Assembly: GCA_963725275.1 (NCBI GenBank)
Contig: CAVRXS010000003.1
Location: 372,001 to 436,000, forward strand
Reading direction: 5' to 3'
Length of the DNA stretch: 64,000 nt
Source: Bog-756 sp963725275
GTDB lineage: Bacteria > Actinomycetota > Acidimicrobiia > Acidimicrobiales > RAAP-2
Part shown: positions 24,694-33,762 of the stretch, piece by piece
Layout of the letters: every line of letters begins with the position of its first letter
Position numbering within the stretch: position 1 is the first letter of the stretch
The notes under the pieces: model-generated
The model's input: the letters and a program-made list of their open reading frames with translations, nothing else
Told to the model about the DNA's origin: nothing
Database searches by the model: none
Made by a program: the position numbers and the translations under genes

Positions 24694-25923
24694 TCACTCC
24701 CGGGGGGGACACTCGAGTCCGGCCAACAGTATGAGCTCCACAAAGGTGTCTCGAGCCACTTTCCACACGCCGTCGATCAGGACGGCGCGGCCTTGTCGGC
24801 CTCTGATCATGGGCGTGCCACTGAACGGGCCGTTGATGGTCAACGAGTAGATGACCCGGGCTTCCTTGTCATTGACGAACCGCAGTCCGTCGACCGTGAC
24901 GGCATTCAGGGCGGGGTCCTGATCGATGCCGTGGCGTTGGCCCGCGGCCCGAAGAACCTCTCCGAGGTTCGAGCCACCGTCAATGGCAGGGATCGATCCG
25001 TCCGTCTCATCGACGTCGAGCATGCGAGAGAACGCTTCTTCGATGGCGATCCGGGCGGCGCCCTCGTTCTGAGGTGCGGGTCCCGGAATCGCTGAAGTGG
25101 GGGGGCCTAGCGGAGTGATCAGCGGTCCCAGGACTGAGGGGTCCTGCTTGGGGGCGGGCTCCTGCTGTCGAAGGGCCCGAAGCGCCGCGGCCTGCTCCGA
25201 GGTGATGCCTTGGGAACGCTGATCCAGGGCCTCCTTCGAAGACAGCCCCGCACCGATCCAATCGGCGACCTCGTCGAAGGGGATTCCGGTGCTCCACCAC
25301 TCTCGGATGACATCCCCGGGCCCGCGGCCCTGGATGGCCAAGCGACCAGCTTCGGCTGGGGTGAGCCCGAGAGCATGCCAGGTGTAGGCGTCGGCAGCCT
25401 CGATTCCCTGTGACGCCCACTTCATGGCTTCCTCGTCAACCCATTGTCGTTGGTGGTAGCCGTGCATGACCCGCGGGTCACCACCACCTGGACCGAACGG
25501 TGCGATGCCGACCCGCGAAAACGTCGTGTACCCGACGGTGCTCCGGGAGGCAACGCGTCTGACCTCCGACTGCGCCTGTGCCTGGGTGAACGCGTCGACC
25601 GGTCCCAGGCCCCTCGCCTTCGCGGCCTTCGCACCGTCGATGTCGAAGCCCATCTCGTGCCACAACGCCGCCTCGGTGGAGTCGATGTCGGCATCGAGCC
25701 ACGAGCTGACCGTGGAGGGGTTGGCACCAGCCGCCATCCACTGGGCGGCCTGGAGGCCCTCGGTCACCCCCTGCTGCACCCATGCCTCCGCGCGGGCGAT
25801 GGTGAACCGCCAGCTACGCCACACTTCGGCATCCCTTGGATCGAAACCGGCCGCGATCCAGGCTGCCAGCTGTTCGGGCTCACCATCGTCAGGCTCGGAC
25901 GCATCTACTTTGGTTCGCGTCAC
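24694..25923 (-). CDS. Tandem 13-residue helical-repeat protein with NTF2-like C-terminus
   Basis: The 409-residue protein has two arrays of short repeats, about residues 18-115 and 163-255. The unit is about 13 residues: W-x3-G-(F/I/L/V)-x4-A-x2-3. Clear examples are WIAAGFDPRDAEV, WHALGLTPAEAGR, WIGAGLSSKEALD and LRSQGITSEQAAA-like units. A Pro-rich linker (265-290) joins them to a C-terminal NTF2/MTB12-like fold (AIEEAFSRML, GRAVLIDGVWKVARDTF). The GTG start is 13 bases past the VWA gene stop, so it belongs to the MoxR operon. No catalytic motif is seen. A scaffold or client-binding role is an inference. Confidence 0.7.
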   Translation of the reverse strand: MTRTKVDASEPDDGEPEQLAAWIAAGFDPRDAEVWRSWRFTIARAEAWVQQGVTEGLQAAQWMAAGANPSTVSSWLDADIDSTEAALWHEMGFDIDGAKAAKARGLGPVDAFTQAQAQSEVRRVASRSTVGYTTFSRVGIAPFGPGGGDPRVMHGYHQRQWVDEEAMKWASQGIEAADAYTWHALGLTPAEAGRLAIQGRGPGDVIREWWSTGIPFDEVADWIGAGLSSKEALDQRSQGITSEQAAALRALRQQEPAPKQDPSVLGPLITPLGPPTSAIPGPAPQNEGAARIAIEEAFSRMLDVDETDGSIPAIDGGSNLGEVLRAAGQRHGIDQDPALNAVTVDGLRFVNDKEARVIYSLTINGPFSGTPMIRGRQGRAVLIDGVWKVARDTFVELILLAGLECPPRE

Positions 25924-25936
25924 GGCGATGATCCCG

Positions 25937-27221
25937 TTATGCCGCGCTCGCCGGACCGATGTCGATGGCCCGGGCCCACTCGGGTACCGTTCCCCGTTGA
26001 TCCATCAGACCCACGATGACCCGGATCCCACGTGGTGGGGCCGGAGGCCAGGGCGTGTGCCCATCGGTCAGCACGACGATCAGGTCGGGCTTGGGTCTGA
26101 GTTGGGCCGCCTTGGCGAGCCCGGCCCCCATGTCGGTTCCACCTCCGCCGAGGAGCTTCACGTCGTGAGCTCGCATCACCTTCTGTGCCCCGAAGGCTTC
26201 AGCATCACAGCAGATGATGTCGAGCTGTCGACCAGCTACCCCCAGGCTCCGGAGTACTCCACCGACTTCGGCCAGTGACTGGGCCAGCATCCCGTCGTTC
26301 ATGCTCCCCGAGGTGTCCAGGACCATCGCCACCTTGGGCAGGGGTTGCGTGAGGCTGGGAAGGACCACGTCCCCGGCCACCGAGGACCGTCGTGACGGCT
26401 TGCGGTAGCTGAAGTCGACCCGGCCGGCGACGTCGGCGACACCGCGCCGAACGGCGGCGGCCAGCACCTGTTGCCAGCGCACCGTCGGCTCGAGGATCTC
26501 CTGGGCCCAGCGCTGCCAGCCAGCCGGCGCGTCCCCCCATTGACGCTGGTGCTCCCGTATCTGTTGCGCGACCTGTCGCTCGAGGAGCTTCTGTGCGGCA
26601 TCGCCCAGTCCTGACCCCTGGCTATCCCATGGTCGGTCCTACTCCGTCACAGCCACTCCCGCAGTCAGCAGGCGACACGTCGGGTTCTGGGTCGGGCGCG
26701 CCGGGCACTTCGCTCGATCCGAGGGAGTCCCAGTACTGCTCGGCGGTCCAACCGTCGGGCAGACCCAGGGCCTTGGGAATGACGGCGCCGTCGGGCCTCT
26801 GCGCGGTTCCGGCCACCAGGTCGTCGTTGATCTCGGCGTCGGTGGCCGTGTTCCAGCGCCGTTGGTCGGGATCACGGCCGTCAAGCGGGGTCACGGCTGC
26901 CGACGAAGACCCTCCTGGGTAACGGTCCCCATGGTGCCGGAGGAGGTGGCCGACCTGGTGGATCAGCCAGAATCCCACGGTGGGCACATCGAGCTGCCGG
27001 AGTACGTCGGGATCGAGGTAGACGTGCCACGCCGGATCGACCGGGAGCGCGTCGAGATCGAACCGCTGTTGCGGTGGCTCCTCCGACTGGTCGATGACGA
27101 TCGGATCCAGGGACAGGAGGGCGCTGGCCATATACGGAACCTGATGCGCAGCCCATACGCGAGCCGCAGCCCACGTCCGCCGGTCGTCGGGCCCCAAGAC
27201 GTCGAGCGGGCCCTGCCTCAT
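25937..27221 (-). pseudogene. DUF2201 metallopeptidase-like/VWA protein, frameshifted at 26625-26638
   Basis: The ATG at 27221 starts a DUF2201_N-type domain (WLIHQVGHLLRHHGDR). Its zinc motif is HQVGH (88-92) instead of HExxH, so the catalytic Glu is Gln. This frame ends at a TAG at 26622. The next frame, open from 26638, reads PWDSQGSGLGDAAQKLLERQ and continues into the VWA domain with MIDAS KVAMVLDTSGSMND and GGGGTDMGAGL. Removing one base in 26625-26638 joins them into a protein of about 428 residues. The ATG overlaps the stop of the MoxR gene. MoxR-VWA pairs act as ATP-driven chaperones or metal inserters in known cases. Confidence 0.8.
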
Positions 27222-28307
27222 GGCTGACCCTCCCCGCTCAGAAGGCCGGCTGCCCGCAGGACAGGTGCGATCTGGAGCAGGCCGCTCGGCAACTGCGCAC
27301 CATCCGGGCGGGCCCCGGCGAGCGCACGTGCCGCCAGCGTGGCCACGTCTGGCGCGCTGGCCGCTACCCGGGCCACCACCCGCCATGCGGCACCCCAGGA
27401 GGCGGCGTCTCCGTGGGCGATGGCCACGGACGCGACTGCCGTCAGCACCGCGAACGCCCGGTCACTCCGCTCCGGCAGCTCGAAGCCGTCCGGATCGGCC
27501 AGAACCGCTTCGGGGTCGGGGAGGTCCATATTGGCCAGCCACGAAAGGAACTCGATGCCCGCACCTTCGCCCACGGCGCCGATGACCAACTGCATCCGTG
27601 CGCTGTCGGTAGCTCCGATGGCATCGCACGCAGCGAGGAGCCGCGGCGACCGAGTCCCAGCTACGAGGGCTCGGCCATCCCCGCCCCGCCTGATCGGCGA
27701 TCTGGGGCACCTGGAGCACAAGTGCCGGTCGGACCTCCAAGAAGGCACCCACGGCAGCCCTGACCGCGAGGTTCTGTGCTTCGGAGGGAAGGCTCCCGTC
27801 GAACACCGGTGGGGCACCGAAGCCCATCGCGATGCCCTCGGCCACCGTCTTGGCGTCGACCGGCCAGTCCAGATGAACCAGCCGGTTGGCCAACGGTGCC
27901 GACAGCTGCCACCCGTCGGCCGCTTCCTCGGGTGGATTGGCGGCAGCTACCACCCGGACGCTCTCCGGCAGGGTGAGATCGCCGACCACCCGCTCGAGCA
28001 CTACCCGAAGCATCGCCGCCTGCACAGCCGGAGGAGCGGTCGTCAGCTCGTCCAAGAACAGCAGTCCGTGACCGGCCGCCGCGAGCCGTCTCGCCCACAG
28101 CGGCGGCGCCATCTGGACAGCCCCGTCGATCACCACCGGCAAACCGGCAAAGTCTGCCGGCTCGCGAATGGAGCCGATCACGACTTCGGTCGGCCAGCCG
28201 AGCGCCTCACCGAGGGCGCGCACCACGGAGGTCTTGCCGGTGCCTGGACTTCCCCAGAGCAGAACCGGAACGCCCGCTTGGACCGAGATCGAGAGGGCCT
28301 CGGACAC
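27218..28307 (-). pseudogene. MoxR-type AAA ATPase, frameshifted near 27640
   Basis: The GTG at 28307 begins SEALSISVQAGVPVLLWGSPGTGKTS (Walker A). Then come LLFLDELTTAPPAVQAAML (Walker B) and VRVVAAANPPEEAADGW (sensor 1) with PLANRLVHLDWP. At the GCCGCGGC tract (27641-27648) the frame slips after SWDSVAA. With one base removed it continues as LLAACDAIGATDSARMQLVIGAVGEGAGIEFLSWL to the stop at 27218, giving about 363 residues. It is the first gene of the operon. AAA proteins of this class remodel or activate partner complexes, here presumably the VWA protein. Confidence 0.82.
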
Positions 28308-28478
28308 CGATGACGCGTCTATCGCAACTCACCTCCACTTCTATTGTTCCAGACCAGCGTCTGGTGTCGTCCCAGAAGGGCAGCTACTCGCTCGTCGGGT
28401 TGACCCGTAGAGTGCCTGGCTACCTTCACCGAGCAGATTGACTGCAACCAGAGCACGTCGGCGGTCGTTGGTGTAACT

Positions 28479-28970
28479 GTGGACCACGTGTTGGATCAGG
28501 AGTCTGAGGCGGAGGGTTGGGGTCCCGATATGTTCATTGACCTCTACCGGGCCCAGTATCCCGGAATGGTCCGTTTGGCCCACGTGCTCACCGGCAGGTC
28601 CGACACGGCCGAGGATGCCGTCCAAGAGGCGTTCGCCCGGGTCCATGGCCGGCTCGGCACGATTGAGAACGCGGGCGGCTACCTGCGGACGACCGTCGTC
28701 AACATCTGTAGGGACAAGGCACGACGAGCCAAGCGCGAGCAGCGTCTCGTCGCTCAGATGCCCTCACGTCCCGCACTGTCTCTCGGAGCATCCGAGATGA
28801 TCGATGTGCTTATCCGGCTTCCATATCGCCAGCGAGCTGTCCTGGTGCTCCGCTATTGGGGGGACTGGTCCGAGGCCGAAATCGCCGGTGCCCTCGGTTG
28901 CCGACCCGGAACCGTGAAGACCCTGGCCTCACGTGGACTGGCTCGCCTCGAGAGAGAGGTTGCTCCGTGA
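28479..28970 (+). CDS. ECF RNA polymerase sigma factor (SigE-like group)
   Basis: The 163-residue sigma factor has region 2 (FIDLYRAQYPGMVRLAHVLTGRSDTAEDAVQEAFARVH), which binds the -10 element and core polymerase. Region 4 (LIRLPYRQRAVLVLRYWGDWSEAEIAGALGCRPGTVKTLASRGL) carries the helix-turn-helix for the -35 element. The GTG at 28479 is chosen; an ATG at 28530 is possible but would trim region 2. The stop overlaps the next ATG as TGATG, so it is coupled to the membrane protein that follows, which is its likely anti-sigma partner. Confidence 0.92.
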   Translation: MDHVLDQESEAEGWGPDMFIDLYRAQYPGMVRLAHVLTGRSDTAEDAVQEAFARVHGRLGTIENAGGYLRTTVVNICRDKARRAKREQRLVAQMPSRPALSLGASEMIDVLIRLPYRQRAVLVLRYWGDWSEAEIAGALGCRPGTVKTLASRGLARLEREVAP

Positions 28971-29833
28971 TGCCCGACGACGTCGAACTCCAGTTGCGGA
29001 ATGCGCTCGAAGAACTGACGAACTCGACCCCGCTCGCCAATCCCCTTGGACCTCGGAATGGGGAGGCCTCCCAGAGCGGTGACAGGGGGAACGGACCATG
29101 GCGGGACACGAAAGTGATCACTCTGCTGGTCGGGGCGGTGATCGTAATTGCCGTTTTGATCGGAGTCGGTGTCGCACATCTGTCGACACCTCCGTCCCAC
29201 CAGGCAGCGACGAGTTCCACGACCACCTCGGTCCCGAATGGTCGATCCACGGTAACGGTGCCCGCCCTCGTCGGCCTGACCCAGGTGGAGGCTGGTTCGA
29301 CGCTCGGCGCAATCGGCCTCAACGTCGGTTACGTCTCCACCGACCCGAGCGCGCAGTATCCCCCGGGTATCGTCATCTCCCAGAGCCCCCCATCGGACAC
29401 ATCCGTCGCCCCCGGCTCCTCGGTGTCGCTGGTCGTGTCCAGCGGTCTGTCCGGAGGTCAGTCGCCATCCACGAGCCTGCCGAGTTCGGCGAACTGCCAC
29501 TCTGGGACCGTGTCGTTCAACACCGCAACCGAGACGGGTCCGGTTTGTCTGAATGCCGGCAGCGTCCTCATGGTGGCGTTTGCGTTGCCGGGTGTGCACC
29601 ACTATGGACGTTGGTCGACAACGCTCACAACGTCCGATTCGGCAGTGCTCACCCAGGAATCAGTCAAGGCCTCGGGCCCGGTTCTCAATGCTCGATTCGT
29701 GGCAGCAGGACCAGGGACCACACAAGTCGTTGGGTACTTCGACCAGGCGTGCGCACCGAGCGACGCGACGCCCTGCACGATCCCGCCGCAGCTCCCGGTG
29801 TCCGTGACGGTGACGGTCGCGCCAACTGTCTGA
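28970..29833 (+). CDS. PASTA-domain membrane protein, putative anti-sigma factor
   Basis: The 287-residue protein has a short cytosolic segment (1-45: VELQLRNALEELTN), one TM helix near 50-70 (VITLLVGAVIVIAVLIGVGVA), a Ser/Thr linker and a PASTA domain at about 95-162. That domain reads VPALVGLTQVEAGSTLGAIG, then PPGIVISQSPPSDTSVAPGS. A C-terminal beta-rich domain with three or four Cys residues follows. PASTA domains bind muropeptides or beta-lactams in Ser/Thr kinases and PBPs. Its cytosolic part is short for a classic anti-sigma domain, so the role rests on the one-base overlap with the sigma gene. A cell-wall signal is a reasonable guess. Confidence 0.75.
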   Translation: MPDDVELQLRNALEELTNSTPLANPLGPRNGEASQSGDRGNGPWRDTKVITLLVGAVIVIAVLIGVGVAHLSTPPSHQAATSSTTTSVPNGRSTVTVPALVGLTQVEAGSTLGAIGLNVGYVSTDPSAQYPPGIVISQSPPSDTSVAPGSSVSLVVSSGLSGGQSPSTSLPSSANCHSGTVSFNTATETGPVCLNAGSVLMVAFALPGVHHYGRWSTTLTTSDSAVLTQESVKASGPVLNARFVAAGPGTTQVVGYFDQACAPSDATPCTIPPQLPVSVTVTVAPTV

Positions 29834-29948
29834 ACGAGAGCCAGCGGCTGCGGCTGGCGGATCGATCCGGCACGACGAACATCTGGCAAACCGCGTGTTG
29901 TGACTCCGGCACGCAGGGAGCAACTCGGCGGGCGTCCGTGCGGCCGGT

Positions 29949-31736
29949 TCAGGTCCCAGCCCCGGCAGGCACCGGCGGCGCGGCCCCCGGCGCCAGCTTG
30001 CGCATCTCATCGTCGAGCTTCCTCTGGTGCTCCTCGGCGTCGCGCCGGGCCCGGGACGGGCTCCACGGCCCCGCCATCAAGAAGATGAGCGGGATGAAGA
30101 CGACCTGGCCGCCCACGCACACCCACCACCAGGTCTTCCACTGCGACGGGGCGTTCTTGACGGCCTGGGTCACTGCAATCCCATGGACCTGCAGGTACTG
30201 GAAGCCCGGCTCGCTCGCCGCCTTGCCCAGGGCGACCAGCCGACCGAGAGCCGCCGTCGGGGTGACGTGCAGCGTCGTGGTGAGCTGGGCTACCGCCGCG
30301 GCGCCGGCCACCGCGTTGTGCGGATTGGCGGAGAGGGCCTTCAGGGTCGCCGGTCGAAGGGCGGCGGCGGTCTGCAGTTCGGGCGCGTAGGTGACCGCTG
30401 CCGACGCCACCCCCGGCCCGTAGGTCACGAGCGTGTTCATGGAGCTCACCACGAGCGGGAGCACGAGGGCCGAAATGGCGACCACGATCCGGCCGACCCA
30501 GCCCCCGACGGCCAGCCCGTGCGCCGAGAGCGCGGGGTTGCGCCGCTCGATCGTCTCGGTGAAGGCGGCGAACCACGGGGCGTAGGCGATGCCCAGCGAC
30601 ACGGCCATCAGGCTCATGATCACGACGAAGGTGTCGTAGCTGGTCGAGAGTCGGCCGGTCTGTTCCAGGAAGAGGATCGTGGTCACGATGGCGCCGCAGG
30701 CGCCGAGCACCATGAACGGCTTTCGCACCCGGAGCCGGTCCGACACCAGCCCCACGACGACCAGCGCCCCGGCATTGAAGGCCCAGAACCAGTTGGCGAG
30801 GGAGTTCGCTCGCGACTCGGCGTAGTGGAAGATCGTGGCGAAGTAGATGACCAGGAACCCGACGAGGGCGTAGTAGACGAGGAGCAGGAGGGCGCTCGCG
30901 AGGGCCGGAGCGACGATGTCGATCGTGAGCATCTGGCGCCACGGGTGCTCGAGCGCCGCCTGGACGTCGATCCCCCGAGCCCGGCTCTCAACGATTGTCC
31001 GGTCCCGGATGCTGATCATCACCTGGTCCCGAAGTCCCGGCGAGAGCTCCCGGAGTCCCACGAGGGCGATGGCGAAGACGACCAGTCCGCTGATCCCGGC
31101 GATGCGGAATTGGTCCTGCCACGCAGGGAGGTGCGGCAGCGTGTGGGTGGCCACGATCGCAACGACGAGGCTCCCGACGACCGGTCCGAGCGTCCAGAAG
31201 CCCATCGCCGTCCCCCGCCCGAGCTGGGGCGAGAAGTCCCGTACCAGGGCCGGGGTGGCGACGAGGACGACTCCCTCGACGAAGCCGACCAGGGAGATGA
31301 AGACCACGAACAGCGTCTTGTTCGGGGCGTTTGGCACCCCGAAGATTGTGAGCAGCGCGACCAGGGCGAGGCCGTAGGTGACCATGTTGGCCCGGCCCCA
31401 CCGGTCGGCCATCCCGGCCAGGATGGACGCGAAGGCGCCCACCACGGCTGCAACCACGCCGACGGCGTAGACGTAGTAGCGGAAGGTCATGCCGTAGTGC
31501 TCGATGATCGACGGCGATACCGAGCCGGCCACGTAGAGCTGGTAGTAGAGGATGATCGTCGCGAGGACGACGATCCCGAGGTAGAGCATGCGGGGCCCGG
31601 TGTCCGGATAGTGGTCGAGCGACCGGAACCAGAGCCAGCGGAACGGCGACCTCCTCCCGGACGCACCCGAGCCGGGATGGTTGGTGCCCGGCTGCCCGGC
31701 GCCTACCTGGCCGTTCGACCGCTCGGTCCTGGACAT
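29949..31736 (-). CDS. MFS transporter with large extracytoplasmic insert
   Basis: The 595-residue MFS protein has about twelve to thirteen TM segments. The signature loop is GMADRWGRANMVTYG after TM2. A hydrophilic segment of about 90 residues, rich in Ala and Thr (about 440-540), lies before the last TM, which is unusual. The N-terminal 40 residues are polar and the C-terminal tail is charged (RARRDAEEHQRKLDDEM). It is 39 bases downstream of the amidohydrolase gene on the same strand, so the two are probably one operon controlled by the divergent TetR gene. It may import or export the hydrolase substrate. Confidence 0.88.
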   Translation of the reverse strand: MSRTERSNGQVGAGQPGTNHPGSGASGRRSPFRWLWFRSLDHYPDTGPRMLYLGIVVLATIILYYQLYVAGSVSPSIIEHYGMTFRYYVYAVGVVAAVVGAFASILAGMADRWGRANMVTYGLALVALLTIFGVPNAPNKTLFVVFISLVGFVEGVVLVATPALVRDFSPQLGRGTAMGFWTLGPVVGSLVVAIVATHTLPHLPAWQDQFRIAGISGLVVFAIALVGLRELSPGLRDQVMISIRDRTIVESRARGIDVQAALEHPWRQMLTIDIVAPALASALLLLVYYALVGFLVIYFATIFHYAESRANSLANWFWAFNAGALVVVGLVSDRLRVRKPFMVLGACGAIVTTILFLEQTGRLSTSYDTFVVIMSLMAVSLGIAYAPWFAAFTETIERRNPALSAHGLAVGGWVGRIVVAISALVLPLVVSSMNTLVTYGPGVASAAVTYAPELQTAAALRPATLKALSANPHNAVAGAAAVAQLTTTLHVTPTAALGRLVALGKAASEPGFQYLQVHGIAVTQAVKNAPSQWKTWWWVCVGGQVVFIPLIFLMAGPWSPSRARRDAEEHQRKLDDEMRKLAPGAAPPVPAGAGT

Positions 31737-31775
31737 TGCCCCCTCCTTTCGTGGCCGCCGCGCCGCGGCGCGCGC

Positions 31776-32927
31776 TCACCCGTCGATCGTGCTCCCATGG
31801 AGGAGCTCGAACATGTTGTGGTAGAAGAAGCGCTCCTGGTCCGCTGGGTCGGTCTCCGCCAGGGCGGCTTCGAACTTGGCCAACGGGTCCCGGCTCCCTT
31901 CGGGGTGCGGGAAGTCGGTCGAGAACATGAAGAGCTCGGCCCCGGCCTGTTCGATCATCCAGCCGACCGGCTCGCCGGGGAACGGGGTGAACTTCAAATG
32001 CCGGCGCGCGTACTCCGAGGGGGTGCGCGCCAGCCGGCGCAGCGGCTCCTCTGTCCGGCGGAAGGCACGCGCCCCGTAGTCGAGGTGCCGCAGCCACGAC
32101 ACCACCCATCCCGCCCCTTGCTCGATGCATCCGCCCCGCAAGGTCGGGAACCGGTCGAAGAGTCCGTCGTAGATCAGGGAACCGAGAAAGAGCTCGGGCG
32201 AGTGCGGCACTGCCAGGAAGTCCTTGGAGCGGATGTTCTCCCCGCCGCCCAAGTGGTCGGTGACCGGCATCGCGTTGTTGTGGAAGGCCGGGTCGAGGAG
32301 CCGGCCGCCCCCGCCCACGTGGAGGACGAAGGGCACGCCCGCTGCGGCCAGCAGTCCCCAGAACGGATCGAGGTCGGGGTGGGTTGGGGCGCGGTCGCCT
32401 GCCGGAGTCGACGGGACCATCACCGCGGCGCAGCCCTCGGCGATCGCCTCACCAGCGAGGGCCAGCGCCCGTCCCGGGTCCGCCAGGGGGACGAGCGCCA
32501 CTGACAGGAGACGTTCGTCGGCTGAGCAGAAGAGACTCATCGCCCGGTTCTGGGCAGCGGCCCCGGCATAGAGGAGTCCCACATCGCGCCCGGCGAACTG
32601 CGATGCAGCGAACGTGGCGAAGACCAGCTGACCGTCGACCCCCAGGAGGTCGAGGACGCAACGCCGCTCCTCAGGATCGAAGGCACCGAGCGCGTGCCAG
32701 CCCTTGTCTTGGAGGAGACGCTCCTGGGCCCGGACCGCCTCCTCAGGGGAGGCCCTGCGAGCCGCTGCTCGCGCGACGGCGTCGTCGACCACCGGGGCGA
32801 ACGCCTCGGCCGCCCCCGGCCGCAGCCGGCCCCTGTATTCAGGCTCGAGAAACTCGTCGAGGAAGCCGGCGAGCTCCATCACGTGGCTGTCGGCGTCGAG
32901 GACCTTGCGGTCGCCAACATACGTCAT
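31776..32927 (-). CDS. Amidohydrolase-2 family protein
   Basis: The 383-residue protein belongs to the amidohydrolase/decarboxylase group typified by ACMS decarboxylase. It begins VLDADSHVMELAGFLDEFL (metal-binding start). A barrel strand PFVLHVGGGGRLLDP has a metal His, and LRGGCIEQGAGWV follows. The C-terminal FSTDFPHPEGSRDP carries the catalytic Asp. Such enzymes hydrolyse or decarboxylate without oxygen. The ATG at 32927 follows AAGGGGG. It is distinct from the two 398-residue paralogues in the 56-63 kb cluster but of the same superfamily. The substrate is unknown. Confidence 0.9.
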   Translation of the reverse strand: MTYVGDRKVLDADSHVMELAGFLDEFLEPEYRGRLRPGAAEAFAPVVDDAVARAAARRASPEEAVRAQERLLQDKGWHALGAFDPEERRCVLDLLGVDGQLVFATFAASQFAGRDVGLLYAGAAAQNRAMSLFCSADERLLSVALVPLADPGRALALAGEAIAEGCAAVMVPSTPAGDRAPTHPDLDPFWGLLAAAGVPFVLHVGGGGRLLDPAFHNNAMPVTDHLGGGENIRSKDFLAVPHSPELFLGSLIYDGLFDRFPTLRGGCIEQGAGWVVSWLRHLDYGARAFRRTEEPLRRLARTPSEYARRHLKFTPFPGEPVGWMIEQAGAELFMFSTDFPHPEGSRDPLAKFEAALAETDPADQERFFYHNMFELLHGSTIDG

Positions 32928-32947
32928 GTCGCCCCCTTGGGCGGTCC

Positions 32948-32966
32948 AGGTGACATTGTGTCACCT
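32948..32966. promoter_or_regulatory. Probable TetR operator between divergent genes
   Basis: AGGTGAC and GTCACCT form a perfect seven-base inverted repeat with a five-base spacer. It lies 21 bases upstream of both the amidohydrolase ATG and the TetR GTG. Position and shape fit a site for the TetR protein controlling both genes. Confidence 0.65.
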
Positions 32967-32986
32967 CTCCGTGTGATAATGCCACA

Positions 32987-33689
32987 GTGGATATATCGCC
33001 TGCAACGGCTTCGGGTGGTGAGCAGGCCGGGCCTGCAAAGCCCCTCCGGCTGAGCGCATTCCGGCGCCGCGATGCACTGATCGACGCTGCGGCGGCACTG
33101 GTGAGCGCGGGCGACGTGCACGATGTGTCGATGGAGGCGGTGGCCGAGCGCGGCAGGGGTCAGCCGGCCACTCGTCTACAAGCACTTCGCCAACCGCCAC
33201 GAGCTGCTGGCGGCCGTCTACCGGCGCGAGGCGGTACGACTGCACGACGAGCTGGCGGCCGAGGTGACCAACGCCGGCTCGGTCGAGGAGATGTTCCGAG
33301 CCCTCGTCCGGGGATCGCTCCGGGCTGCCGCCGAGCGGGGCCAGGTCTTCACCGCGCTCCGGGCCGCCGGTGCCTGGAGCCGCGAACTCCGGGAGGAACA
33401 GCGTTCCCGGGACCACGACACGGTACGGGCGTTCGGTGCCCTGTCGGCTCGCCAGTTCGGCCTGGACCGCCGGGTGGCCATGTCGCTCACGGCCGTGCTG
33501 CTCGGAGCGCTCGACCCTGTGCTCCTCCAATGGCGCCTCCGCCCGACCGAGGAGAACGCGGGCCTCCTCGAGCACGTCTACATGACCACGGTCACTGCGG
33601 CTTATGCGGCGATGCGCGCCTCGGCCGAGCCATCGCCGACACTGTTCGGTCTCACCAAGCTCCATGCTTCCGGAAGCATCACTGACTGA
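32987..33689 (+). pseudogene. TetR family regulator, frameshifted near 33150
   Basis: The GTG at 32987 starts LSAFRRRDALIDAAAALVSAGDVHDVSMEAVAER, the first two helices of a TetR domain. At GCGCGGC (33148-33154) the frame slips. Removing one base gives AGVSRPLVYKHFANRHELLAAVYRREA, the recognition helix, and the rest runs on to 33689 as a helical ligand domain (233 residues in total). If the slip is real, the regulator is dead and the divergent amidohydrolase-MFS operon is freed. A perfect palindrome in the shared upstream region is its likely operator. Confidence 0.82.
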
Positions 33690-33762
33690 CCGACCCTCTG
33701 GTAGACAACAGACGGCCCGGACTTCTTGCTGAGGCACCTGCCTCGTCTTACCAAGGTCGGCC

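Noticed and set aside
30027..32504. 825-codon plus-strand frame opposite the MFS and amidohydrolase genes
   Set aside because: It is antisense across two real genes; the Arg/Gly/Pro-rich product is typical of a shadow.
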